DNA of 64,000 nt from G963663315 sp965116335. GTDB lineage: Bacteria; Pseudomonadota; Gammaproteobacteria; Arenicellales; Poriferihabitantaceae. This document shows positions 28,018 to 36,723 of the stretch, piece after piece. Within the stretch, counting starts at the first letter, position 1. Every line of letters starts with the position of its first letter. The notes beneath the pieces are model-generated. The model searched no databases. It saw only the letters and a program-made list of their open reading frames with translations, and had not been told where the DNA came from. The position numbers were made by a program, and so were the translations under genes. Where the stretch lies: positions 806,001 to 870,000 of the forward strand of contig OZ220677.1 of the NCBI GenBank assembly GCA_965116335.1, read 5' to 3'.

Positions 28018-29935
28018 CGCCCAAATGCGCAAAGCGCCGACCTCTGTTGATATTTATTTCAGTCACGATAATACGGGTACACTTGCTATACCGGCAGAAG
28101 AACTTGAAACGGCGATCTGGTCACGTCTGAAGCTATCAATCCGATCAAAAAAACTTCATTACACGATATCAGGAAGCGAAATAAATCTTTCATGGACTGA
28201 CACCCTCGGCTTAGTGCGCGAATTTGGTAGCCGAGATACTCAGCAAAACTTGAATTTCCGGTTTAGGCCAAAAGCAGAAGCAGCCGAGAAACTCCGAGCG
28301 TTTGCCACAGAACTTAGGAAAACGCGCACGCAGCGCTCCACACTTACAACCAGCATCCTCCCTGAGGAAATACAGACACGTCTGAAGGATGCAGGATTTT
28401 CCAGGCGCGAATTGAAGCCTTTCCAACTTCGGGATTTGTCTCATATTCTCTCACTTAGTAACGGGGCAAATTTCTCTGTCCCGGGAGCTGGCAAGACTAC
28501 TGTGACGTTTGCCCTTCATACACTTACGTACAAGCCGAACCAATTTTTTATTGTCGTTGCACCAAAGTCTGCATTCCAAGCATGGATTGATGTTGTTGGT
28601 GAATGCATGGATGATAACGCTCTGGACAGCCACACTGAATCATTCACTATTTTGGATGGTAGTGACGAGGACACAAGTTTGGCCTTAACTTCTGGAGCTA
28701 GTCGGTTTGTTATTTCTTATGACCTCATGGTGCGCCAGCAGGGAGTACTGACATCACATTTTGCAGTGACGCCAACCCATCTCGTCCTCGATGAGTCTCA
28801 CCGCATGAAAGCGGGCTGGCAGTCGCAACGCGGCGCCTTCCTTCTCAGCATCGCCAGCCTCCTGGTCCGGCGGGATATATTGACCGGAACACCTATGCCC
28901 CAAGCGGCATCAGACATTGAGTCTCAGTTGGATTTCCTCTGGCCCGGCCACGGTCTCGGTTTTGAAGTGGTGAGGGGCACGTCTCCACGGCGGGTCCTGG
29001 GGAACCTTTATGTGCGCACTACAAAAAAGGAACTCGAACTTCCAAGAGCTGAACGACACTTCATTGATGTGGCGATGGAACGGGGTCAATTGGCACTGTA
29101 CTCGATCGTTCGTAATGAGTTCCTACGTAATTATTCCAAGCATATTTCGCGTGGTATGGGTGATGGGCAATTACTAAAAGCCCGCCGCTCCGTCATGCGT
29201 CTCCTGCAGTTATCGGTTAATCCTGTCCTCGCGTTAAGTGCTATGGCATATGACGATGTGAAGATAGATTCAGCAATAATCGAACAAGTACTTGAGGAAG
29301 GTCATTCGGCAAAGATGCGAGCCGTGATGGATCACGCGCGCAAACTGGCAAATCAGGGCAACAAATCCGTAATTTGGACGATTTTCACCGACACGATTCA
29401 CAGCCTCTTTTCGTCGCTTGCAGATCTAAATCCAGTCTATATTCATGGCGGTGTTTCGTCTGGATCTGCTAGTGATCCTGAGAGTCGTGAAGGTAAAATC
29501 CGCCGCTTTCATAAAGATAGTAGTTGTTTTGTCCTTATCGCAAACCCAGCAACTGCGGGTGAAGGCATTAGTCTCCACAAAGTCTGCCATAACGCGATTT
29601 ATGCCGACAGGAGTTACGTTTCTACACACTACCTCCAATCCATCGACCGAATTCACCGGCTTGGCCTCATGCAGAACCAGGAAACACATATACATATCTA
29701 TCGTTCTAAAGCTCCGCCAGTTATTGGAAGTATCGATATGTCTGTGAGCCGAAGGCTGGTCGCAAAAATCCGCAACATGCAGATATTGCTCGACGATCCT
29801 GATCTCCATGAAATTGCCTTCGACGAGGAGCAAGTTGGCGATCCGATTGATTATGACATCGAACTACAAGACCTTATTGATCTTGTTGCCGAACTCGAAG
29901 GAACTGCCGGAGACGCACAGTTGGAGGATATATGA
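28010..29935 (+). CDS. SNF2-type DNA translocase/helicase
   Basis: 641 residues. N-terminal ~135 residues unrecognised. RecA-like core 1: Walker A SVPGAGKTT (156-164), DESHRMKAG motif II (261-269), TGTPMPQ motif III (292-298). Core 2: IHGGVSS, ATAGEGISLHKVCHNAIY and motif VI QSIDRIHRLGL, the SNF2 family signature. Such proteins track along duplex DNA without strand separation and drive long-range restriction in several defence systems. Start ATG overlaps the ParB-like stop (ATGAGTAG), and its own stop overlaps the next start (ATGA): strict translational coupling. Confidence 0.9.
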   Translation: MSSAQMRKAPTSVDIYFSHDNTGTLAIPAEELETAIWSRLKLSIRSKKLHYTISGSEINLSWTDTLGLVREFGSRDTQQNLNFRFRPKAEAAEKLRAFATELRKTRTQRSTLTTSILPEEIQTRLKDAGFSRRELKPFQLRDLSHILSLSNGANFSVPGAGKTTVTFALHTLTYKPNQFFIVVAPKSAFQAWIDVVGECMDDNALDSHTESFTILDGSDEDTSLALTSGASRFVISYDLMVRQQGVLTSHFAVTPTHLVLDESHRMKAGWQSQRGAFLLSIASLLVRRDILTGTPMPQAASDIESQLDFLWPGHGLGFEVVRGTSPRRVLGNLYVRTTKKELELPRAERHFIDVAMERGQLALYSIVRNEFLRNYSKHISRGMGDGQLLKARRSVMRLLQLSVNPVLALSAMAYDDVKIDSAIIEQVLEEGHSAKMRAVMDHARKLANQGNKSVIWTIFTDTIHSLFSSLADLNPVYIHGGVSSGSASDPESREGKIRRFHKDSSCFVLIANPATAGEGISLHKVCHNAIYADRSYVSTHYLQSIDRIHRLGLMQNQETHIHIYRSKAPPVIGSIDMSVSRRLVAKIRNMQILLDDPDLHEIAFDEEQVGDPIDYDIELQDLIDLVAELEGTAGDAQLEDI

Positions 29936-30765
29936 ATGCAGGGATATCTACCGAGCGTGTGTTCTCTTTATCTTGCTTCGAAGGTGTACGCCTGCTGCGA
30001 TATTATGGAGAAATGCATCCTGAACTTAGTGTCGCCGAACTTATTGTACTAGTCGAACGTATTGAAGCGGACGGAGCTAGCCTCGATCTAAATGCTTCCG
30101 CTCATCTTGAACCTCTTGTCGAACATGATTGTTCGATGGAGGGCAAGGCGTTCTATCAAGCTTGCATCAAAGCAGTCTTGGTCAAGCACCAGCCGATATG
30201 GTCTAGATCCATGCGTTCGGGCCGTGGACGCTTCACTCGAACACTTAATGTAAATGAACAGGACATTTTTTCTGCTGCTGGTTTGACAGATAATCCTCCG
30301 CCGATTGAAGTAGTCCGGTGGTGGGATGATGTCTCTGGACATGCTCGATTGATAATCGATCAGGTAAAAATGGGGCAGGCTCGCGAAGCTGAACTCCTCA
30401 CATTGGAGCATGAACGCAACAGGCTTGCCAGTATATGTGTTGCGAAGGAACCGGAATGGCCGGGGCTTGATGACAACTACGCAGGATATGATGTGCTGTC
30501 TTATGATATAGGAGAATATGGTCTGGTCAATCGCATGATCGAAGTAAAGTCTACGGTTGCTTCTCCACTTCGCTTCTATGTGACACGCAACGAGTGGGAA
30601 ACGGCCAAAGATGCCGCATCGGCTTACCTTTTCCACATCTGGGATATGAAACAGCAACCTCCGGTCCTGTACGTGAGGACAGTTAAAGATGTTGCCCCAC
30701 ACATTCCTATCGACAACGAGAAGGGAAAGTGGAGCACTACTGAAATTCTGATTGTGAGCTCCTAG
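29932..30765 (+). CDS. DUF3883-type nuclease-fold protein
   Basis: 277 residues. The C-terminal part shows GYDVLSYD (185-192), RMIEVKST (202-208) and VTRNEWETA (217-225), the pattern of DUF3883 (protein NO VEIN C-terminal domain), a PD-(D/E)xK-like fold; D192 or D187, E204 and K206 would form the active site. The N-terminal half is unrecognised and helical. DUF3883 domains are frequent in phage-defence proteins next to helicases. Last gene of the operon; an IS630 element inserted 20 bases after its stop. Confidence 0.75.
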   Translation: MNAGISTERVFSLSCFEGVRLLRYYGEMHPELSVAELIVLVERIEADGASLDLNASAHLEPLVEHDCSMEGKAFYQACIKAVLVKHQPIWSRSMRSGRGRFTRTLNVNEQDIFSAAGLTDNPPPIEVVRWWDDVSGHARLIIDQVKMGQAREAELLTLEHERNRLASICVAKEPEWPGLDDNYAGYDVLSYDIGEYGLVNRMIEVKSTVASPLRFYVTRNEWETAKDAASAYLFHIWDMKQQPPVLYVRTVKDVAPHIPIDNEKGKWSTTEILIVSS

Positions 30766-30785
30766 TGATCCCTCCCCGTAATCTA

Positions 30786-32004
30786 GTGTCTCGTCATATT
30801 TCCTGTGTCGGATATAGTCGTTTTAGTTTGATGCGTGCGTCCTCAGTTGTGAACTGCCAATCCACCTGAGTCTGTAGGCGGTCCCGTGAGGCTTGCCAGG
30901 CAGCGACTTCACGTGCGAGTATATCCATACGGTCGATACGCCGATTCAGGCATTGGCGGTTCATGACGTTGAGTTCGATTTCAGCCACATTCAGCCAACT
31001 ACCGTGCTTTGGGGTATAAACGAACTCGAATCGGTCCCATAGTGCCTTGGCTTGTGCCGGTGGGTAGGCTTCATAGAATGCACCGGGACGGTGGGTATTG
31101 AGATTGTCCATGACCAGGGTGATGCGGGTGGCATCCCGATAGTGTGCGGCAATGTCGGAGAGGAACTGCGCCCAATCGGTTCGGGTTCTGCGTTCGGTCA
31201 CTTGGGTCATCCGCTTGCCAGCCAAAGGTTCGGTGGCCATGAAGACATTGCAGGTTCCACAACGCTGGTACTCGTAGTCGTATCGGGCGGGCTGTCCCGG
31301 ACCCATGGCAACCGGCGCACGAGTCTCCCGAATCAATTGGCGCGGTGTCTCGTCCATGCACACCACCGGGAAAGCGGCATCGTAGGGACGCCGGTAAACA
31401 TCCAGAACCTTTTCCATCGCGGCGACGAACTCGGCGTTGCCTTGTGGCGGAATCACCCACCCGACCCGCCGCCATGGCTTGAGTTCGTTTTTTTTAGAAC
31501 CCGGCGCACGGTTTCATGGGACACCGCATCAATGTAACCCAGTTCCACAACCCGGTCGGCCAAAAGCCGCAACGACCATTGCGCGTAACCCGCCGGAGCT
31601 TCACCACAGGCCAAAGCCACCAGACGCGCCTCGAATTCACCGTCAGCCTTACGAATATAGGTGAGCCTGCGCCCTTGGCGGCCTCCTAGCGCCGCATCCA
31701 GACCTTCTTCCACAAACCGCTTCTTCACTCGACCCACCTTGCGCATGCTGATACGGAGTATGTCCGAAATGGCTTCCCCAGTGGAATGCCGATCATTGAA
31801 CTCCCCTGCATCGCAGTTGAGCAGGATCAATGCATTGATCACCTTTTGCGACCGATGCGAACCCTTGTTCGTGATACTCGTCAATTCATCCCGCTCCGCT
31901 TCGTCCAACGTCACCCTATAGCGTTTCATACATTCAACCTCGTCTTAACAAGAAAACGAGGAATCTATCATACTATATCCGACATATCATGCATGACGGG
32001 ACAC
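30786..32004 (-). mobile_element. IS630-family insertion sequence, copy A
   Basis: 1219 bp bounded by imperfect inverted repeats starting GTGTCTCGTCAT and GTGTCCCGTCAT and flanked by TA on both sides (30784-30785, 32005-32006), the IS630/Tc1 TA target rule. A second copy lies at 40240-41458, apparently identical throughout. Confidence 0.93.
30794..31929 (-). CDS. IS630 transposase (two frames, probable -1 frameshift)
   Basis: The upstream frame (31453-31929, 158 residues) gives the helix-turn-helix N-terminal part. The downstream frame (30794-31456, 220 residues) gives the DDE domain: CMDETPRQLI, LVMDNLNTH and the final Glu in WLNVAEIELNVMN. They meet at a run of eight A (31488-31495). A -1 slip there yields KKNELKPWRRVGWVIPPQGN, the normal IS630 junction, so programmed frameshifting is the likely expression mode. 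Confidence 0.88.
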
Positions 32005-32090
32005 TAGTCGACCTGCCGTTTGGAAATTTCCCTTATAATGGAAATTTCTGATGAAACAAAAACTCTACTCAGAAGAGCAGATAATAGCTA

Positions 32091-32101
32091 ACTCTCCGCC
32101 A
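32091..32101 (+). other. Candidate attachment repeat, right
   Basis: Exact ACTCTCCGCCA copy of the tRNA-Ser 3' end. With the left copy it would bound a 6.97-kb segment containing the five-gene operon and IS630 copy A. The match is short, so chance or a partial att core cannot be excluded. Confidence 0.4.
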
Positions 32102-32172
32102 CTACCCCTTTGGAATTTCTGCACCAGAGTCTCATTGATTTGACCGGATAGAAAACGCTATAAAATCAGTAT

Positions 32173-32300
32173 ATGAACAAACCTGTCACTCCCGGCGAAA
32201 TTCTCATTGCGGAATACCTTAAGCCCATGGGTATTTCACAGACCGACATGGCTCGCGCCATCGGGGTTGCGCCGAAGACCCTGGCATCTACACTAGCATC
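32173..32300 (+). pseudogene. HigA-type antitoxin, truncated
   Basis: MNKPVTPGEILIAEYLKPMG and ISQTDMARAIGVAPKTL match the start of HigA (XRE helix-turn-helix); after about residue 40 the frame leaves the family and runs into the next gene's start. No higB toxin is seen upstream. Remnant of a toxin-antitoxin pair. Confidence 0.75.
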
Positions 32301-32342
32301 CATCACCCTGCAACCGATTCAGGATGGGTATATAATGCCCGG

Positions 32343-33572
32343 ATGTCTGAAATTGAAACCACATTGTCAGGGGCGGAAGAACTTGAACTTCTGTTCAATT
32401 CTGGAGAGGGCGTGAAGCCCCCGTGGTTTTCCGGAAGAAAAAAAGAGAAGGACTATTACAATAAAGCCATCCGAAGGCTGGTTACGGATAAACCGCCTGG
32501 CGCCAGCATTATTGTTTTTGGTCCGCGTGGGAATGGCAAAACATCCCTACTTCGTCATTTGGAGTCGAAAACCAGGGAGGAATATGGTCAGAGCATAGAC
32601 CTGTTATGGACAACTCCGGTGGATATTTCAAACAGAAGCCAGTTAATGAGTCTGCTCGTTTCCGGTGTTGCCGAGAAGGGAATAAAAACCATGGTTAACG
32701 CCATCAGCAAACTGGTCAGGATAAGAGTGGAACATGACGCAGGTTTTATTGAAGCAGGTATCCCGGGCATCAAGGACAGAATATATACAAATGAAACCGA
32801 GATTTTGAGGGAACGATGCAGGCTGAAACCCTTTGTGTTGATGATTGATGAAGCGCATGAACTGGACCCGGAAGTGGCTAAAGGGCTGCTCAACGCCAGT
32901 CAGAATGTACGTGGCGAAGGATGCAAGTTTTTGCTTGTTTTGGCGGGAACGCCAAATATCAAAGTGACATTCAGCAAGGCCAGTTCAACTTTTTGGGATA
33001 AATGCGCCTGTTTTTCGTTGGGGAGATTATCGAATCGGTTCGCTGTTGAAGCGCTTGGCAAACCATTGCTTGACCAGAAGATCAGTTTTACTCCAGATGT
33101 GGCAGAAGAAGTGGCTGTGGTGCGCGCGCAGGGTTATCCGGTATTTATTCAACAGTGGGGCGAAGCCCTCTCCCACAATCTAATCAAAACAGGAAGCAAA
33201 ACCATTACCATGGATACTGTGATGGCAGTGGAAAAGGACGTGACCATGCAAAGAAATATGATCTATGAATCACGAAAAACGGAAATAAAGGAAGCTGGAT
33301 TGTTACTCGTTGCCGAGGCTCTGGCTGCCACTTTTTCGCAACAGGAACAAATTCAGGTGATTGCAGCCGAAAAAATAATCGAAGATTTTTTGCTGAAAAA
33401 TCCGTTGCCTGAAACTGTAAATGATCCGGTTCGGTATACTCTTGAAACCTTTAATCATACCGGATTCATCTGGCAAACAATTGGCGGAGAAAATAACGAC
33501 ATGGATTATTATGAACCCGGCATCCCCAGTTTAATGTCGAATATATTGAAAAATAAAGTCGAGGGAGCTTGA
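32343..33572 (+). CDS. Orphan AAA ATPase (ORC/Cdc6-like P-loop)
   Basis: 409 residues. Walker A FGPRGNGKTSLL (59-70), Walker B VLMIDEAHEL (165-174), and sensor-like LVLAGTPNIK. The C-terminal half is helical with no recognised effector. Such single AAA proteins occur as regulators, transposition helpers or defence ATPases; nothing nearby decides. It sits between a broken HigA and a convergent carboxylate-amine ligase gene. Its last codons form one arm of a hairpin shared with that gene's end. Confidence 0.75.
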   Translation: MSEIETTLSGAEELELLFNSGEGVKPPWFSGRKKEKDYYNKAIRRLVTDKPPGASIIVFGPRGNGKTSLLRHLESKTREEYGQSIDLLWTTPVDISNRSQLMSLLVSGVAEKGIKTMVNAISKLVRIRVEHDAGFIEAGIPGIKDRIYTNETEILRERCRLKPFVLMIDEAHELDPEVAKGLLNASQNVRGEGCKFLLVLAGTPNIKVTFSKASSTFWDKCACFSLGRLSNRFAVEALGKPLLDQKISFTPDVAEEVAVVRAQGYPVFIQQWGEALSHNLIKTGSKTITMDTVMAVEKDVTMQRNMIYESRKTEIKEAGLLLVAEALAATFSQQEQIQVIAAEKIIEDFLLKNPLPETVNDPVRYTLETFNHTGFIWQTIGGENNDMDYYEPGIPSLMSNILKNKVEGA

Positions 33573-33600
33573 GGTATTACGGGGTCATCAAGCTCCCTCG
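33560..33600. terminator. Hairpin between convergent genes
   Basis: CGAGGGAGCTTGA (33560-33572) and its perfect complement (33588-33600) with a 15-base loop. It contains both stop codons and could end transcription in both directions, though no long T-run follows. Confidence 0.55.
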
Positions 33601-34751
33601 GTTTCCACCCGTGTCTCCGCTATCAACTGGTCGACTACGTGGCGCAATGCTTCCTCGTGAGTATCTCCTTCCAGGCGACGCAGGTTGTAGAAGTCCAGCT
33701 GGCGGTCCGCACTGGCTCCTTGCTTGACGATAGTCAGTGTGTGGCGCATCTCGGACTCACATTCCAGTGCCTGAGCATCGACCGCCAACTCCTCAACAAG
33801 CCTGGCCAGATAATCCTGAATGTCGATTCGAGCGCCGCTGCCGCGCCTGTCGCCGAAAAAGGAGAATATTCCATAACGATGCGCTATCCAGCGGTCCTCT
33901 GTGATGAACTCAGTCAATGGCTCAGGCGGCAGGGCGCCCTCCATATCCTGACGCATCAGCCACCGAATCAAAGACGCATAAAGCGCAGCCACACTCACCG
34001 CATCCTCCAGTCGCGTGCAGACATCACAAATACGCATTTCCACTGTCGGATAAGCGTGAGAAGGGCGGATGTCCCACCATAGCTCGCTGCCATTGGTAAG
34101 GTAATTGTAACGTTGGAACTGTGCAAGCAAGTCCTCATACTCCGCCGCCGAATAGAGCGGGCCGGGCATACCCGATCGTGGCAGACCTCCAACAATGGTC
34201 AATCGCCAGGATTTGAACCCGGTGCTACGCCCATCGCTGAACGGCGAGGATGTGGACAAGGCATGGAATAACGGCAGGTATTGCCGAAGTGCCGTCATCA
34301 CCCGCACTCGCGTATCTGCATCTGCGAATCCCGCATGGATGTGCATGCCTCCGATCAGGAAACGGCGCAAATTATCCTGATGAATGGTCGCAAAGTGCTG
34401 GTAACGTTCACCCTGCGTAACAGCCTGTGTCTGCCAGCGCGCAAATGGATGAGTAGAAGCAGCCATCACAGCCACTTCATACTGCTTGGCCGCTGCGATA
34501 ATAATGCGCCGGGTCTCGACCAAAGCCTCGCGCAACTCAGCAACCGATGCACAGACTCGGGTGTTGGTTTCGATCTGGGAGCGCAATGCCTCGCGGACAA
34601 TCTTGTGTGGCCCGCGAGTCGCCTCACACATCTCGAAAATGCCTGAATCGGGGTCAACCAGAAGATCACGAGTCTGTGGATCCACCAGGAAACACTCCTC
34701 CTCGATTCCGAGCGTAATCTTCAGGTCATCGCATTCAACCACCGCCGTCAC
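33588..34751 (-). CDS. ybdK: Carboxylate-amine ligase YbdK-like (GCS2 family), copy 1
   Basis: 387 residues of the type-2 glutamate-cysteine ligase fold: LGIEEECFLVD N-terminus, HIHAGFAD metal/ATP residues, and ELWWDIRPSHAYPTVEMRICD. Family members show weak glutamate-cysteine ligase activity. A second copy (48004-49158) has the same sequence apart from a few changes; the last ~10 residues differ because this copy ends in the hairpin palindrome (..ETEGA). Possibly one copy of a duplicated ~1.19-kb block. Confidence 0.9.
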   Translation of the reverse strand: MTAVVECDDLKITLGIEEECFLVDPQTRDLLVDPDSGIFEMCEATRGPHKIVREALRSQIETNTRVCASVAELREALVETRRIIIAAAKQYEVAVMAASTHPFARWQTQAVTQGERYQHFATIHQDNLRRFLIGGMHIHAGFADADTRVRVMTALRQYLPLFHALSTSSPFSDGRSTGFKSWRLTIVGGLPRSGMPGPLYSAAEYEDLLAQFQRYNYLTNGSELWWDIRPSHAYPTVEMRICDVCTRLEDAVSVAALYASLIRWLMRQDMEGALPPEPLTEFITEDRWIAHRYGIFSFFGDRRGSGARIDIQDYLARLVEELAVDAQALECESEMRHTLTIVKQGASADRQLDFYNLRRLEGDTHEEALRHVVDQLIAETRVETEGA

Positions 34752-34877
34752 TGCACCCTCCCAAGACCAGCACGCTTGTCGTTAAAATTATTTCGTCCCC
34801 CGATACTTGGACATTATATACCGAGTATCAGGAATCAAACCCTCTCAAATCGAAACATAGATTCAGTTAATTATATT

Positions 34878-34920
34878 TCATTTGCATAAAGCATCTAAAA
34901 ATGATACTTTTTGCAAATGA
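34878..34920 (+). promoter_or_regulatory. Inverted-repeat operator over the abiEi start
   Basis: Arms TCATTTGCATAAAGCATC (34878-34895) and the reverse of TCATTTGCAAAAAGTATC (ending 34920), 16 of 18 matching with the outer 9 perfect. The right arm contains the abiEi ATG. AbiEi-type antitoxins autorepress through inverted repeats, so this is a likely operator that can also mask the start codon. Confidence 0.62.
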
Positions 34921-35720
34921 GATACAACTCTCGTCAGCTACGCGCCAAGGACTACATAAACGACCTCGCCGCCTCCGGGCGTTATCACTTCCTGTCGAGT
35001 GAAGCTCGTGAAGCGCTTGGCGTGTCCGCTGAAGCGACCAGACTTGCCCTGAACCGCCTGGCTCATCAGAACAGAATCGCTCAGCCCGCGCGTGGTTTCC
35101 ATGTAATCCTGCCACCGGAGTACCGCTCTGTGGGATGTCTGCCTCCAGATCAATTCATTCCAGCACTGATGCAGAAGTTTCGGCAACTATACTATATCGG
35201 GCTGTTGTCAGCCGCACAGTATCATGGCGCTGCCCATCATCGGCCACAGGAATTTCAGGTGCTGATAGAAAAGTCACGCCGACCCATTCGCTGTGGTCAA
35301 GTACGTGCAATGTTCATTGTCCGAAAGCATCTTAAACAGGTTCCCGTGCAAAACTTCAATACGCCCCGAGGCACAATCCACGTCTCAACGCCTGAAGCGA
35401 CGGCCGTTGACCTCATCGGTTATTGTCATCGTGCGGGAGGACTTGATCAAGTGGCAACTGTTCTTTCCGAGCTTGCCGAACAAATTGATGCGAAAAAACT
35501 GGTGACAGCCGCGCAGACCGCGCCTGTCGCATGGTCGCAAAGGCTCGGATACCTGTTTGAGCGTGTCTGTGCATACGAACAGGTCACCCCGCTTAAAGCA
35601 TATATCAAGGACAAAGCCCGGCAATCAGTTCCGCTTATCCCGGGGAGAACTCACAAGGGAGCATCACGCGACGCGAATTGGAAGATTCTCGTCAACGCCA
35701 GGATCGAGCTGGACTTATGA
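34917..35720 (+). CDS. AbiEi-like antitoxin/transcription regulator
   Basis: 267 residues. N-terminal winged-helix (YHFLSSEAREALGVSAEATR, ALNRLAHQNRIAQPARGFH) and the AbiEi C-terminal domain with YYIGLLSAAQYHGAAHHRPQ and ISTPEATAVDLIGYCHRAGG-like sequence. Known AbiEi proteins repress the operon and silence the AbiEii nucleotidyltransferase, a type IV abortive-infection pair. ATG at 34917 is used. Its stop overlaps the start of the toxin gene (ATGA). Confidence 0.85.
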   Translation: MRYNSRQLRAKDYINDLAASGRYHFLSSEAREALGVSAEATRLALNRLAHQNRIAQPARGFHVILPPEYRSVGCLPPDQFIPALMQKFRQLYYIGLLSAAQYHGAAHHRPQEFQVLIEKSRRPIRCGQVRAMFIVRKHLKQVPVQNFNTPRGTIHVSTPEATAVDLIGYCHRAGGLDQVATVLSELAEQIDAKKLVTAAQTAPVAWSQRLGYLFERVCAYEQVTPLKAYIKDKARQSVPLIPGRTHKGASRDANWKILVNARIELDL

Positions 35721-36136
35721 TTCCACATGACTACATTACGGAGTGGCGGGCACATGCACCCTGGGTGCAAGATTTCCAGGTAGAACAGGACCTCGTCATC
35801 AGCCGAGCACTCATTGCAATTTTCACTCACCCCGTTCTTGCGAACGCACTGGCATTCCGAGGTGGTACGGCACTCTACAAACTTCACATTCATCCACCAG
35901 CCCGTTATTCTGAAGACATTGATCTTGTGCAGGTCAGGGCCGAGCCAGCTGGCCCGATGATGGACGCGATAAGGAAGGTTCTTGATCCCTGGCTTGGCAA
36001 GCCAAGATGGAAGCAGACAGAAGGCCGAGTGACGTTCGTCTACCGATTCCATTCTGAAGATACGCCTCCACTAACCCTCAGGCTCAAAGTGGAAATCAAT
36101 TCGAGAGAGAGGTGGCTCCGTTCATCTGGACAATAA
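35717..36136 (+). pseudogene. AbiEii-like nucleotidyltransferase toxin, 3' truncated
   Basis: 139 residues of a protein usually about twice as long. The catalytic FRGGTALYKLH and YSEDIDLVQ motifs remain, but after KVEINSRERWL the frame ends and the C-terminal half is missing, replaced by non-coding repeat-rich DNA. The toxin is probably inactive, leaving the antitoxin without a full partner. Confidence 0.75.
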
Positions 36137-36326
36137 GATAAATCCGGCCATACGGTTATAGATCAATTTTTTCATTTTGGATTCCCGGTTGTGACCACAA
36201 AACCCGGATACGCTCGATTATCCCGGTTTCAGAACTGAAACCGGGTTTCTGAACGCGTCGCCGGTTTTCCAAGCTCCACATTTGCCCTGTATCGCATTTT
36301 CAGGGGTTACCCTTGCGTTGGTATTC

Positions 36327-36554
36327 CCGGATTGCAAGGTTTCAGATTGTGCCGCATTGGACGCGCTGGACGGTGACCATGCCATCCATTGAAACGGTAA
36401 CCTTCCCGGAATGAATGGCTACACGCTGGACATCGACCACCGCCGGATTGCCGGGTTCAGCCTGTACCGCGCTGGATACGCTGGACGGTGACCGCTCCAT
36501 CCACCGAAACGAGAACCTTCCCGGATTGTCGGATTCAACCTGTACCAGGCTGGA
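36327..36554. repeat. Imperfect tandem repeats of ~115 bp
   Basis: Two clearly similar blocks, 36327-36410 and 36442-36525, sharing CGCTGGACGGTGACC, CATCCA..GAAACG and AACCTTCCCGGA, plus a partial third to 36554. No gene is seen in 36137-36534; it may be a decayed repeat gene. The third copy overlaps the 3' end of the pentapeptide gene. Confidence 0.65.
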
Positions 36555-36720
36555 AAGTCCGATAAAACATCTCGCTATCTCGTCTCGTGTAGCTTACATC
36601 GGATAGGTCTGCATCGGATAGGTCTGCACCGTATAAATTCGTACCGGATAGGTTCGCACCGTGTAGGTCTTTATTGCTTAAATCCCTATCGGCCAAAGAT
36701 TCAGAAACCGCCGTATTCAT
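36535..36720 (-). CDS. Short pentapeptide-repeat protein
   Basis: 61 residues with DLSNKDLHGANLSGTNLYGA, a run of about six A(D/N)Lxx pentapeptides making one to two turns of a right-handed beta helix. The C-terminus (MFYRTFQPGTG) is encoded by the adjacent tandem repeats, so the gene is probably truncated. It starts 3 bases after the UDG-like gene, same strand. Confidence 0.6.
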   Translation of the reverse strand: MNTAVSESLADRDLSNKDLHGANLSGTNLYGADLSDADLSDVSYTRRDSEMFYRTFQPGTG

Positions 36721-36723
36721 ATA

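Noticed and set aside
25265..30765. DISARM, BREX, Dnd or Dpd system
   Set aside because: The SNF2 motor and methyltransferase recall DISARM, but no DUF1998 or PLD gene is present. BREX (PglZ, BrxC), Dnd and Dpd (7-deazaguanine enzymes) hallmarks are also absent.
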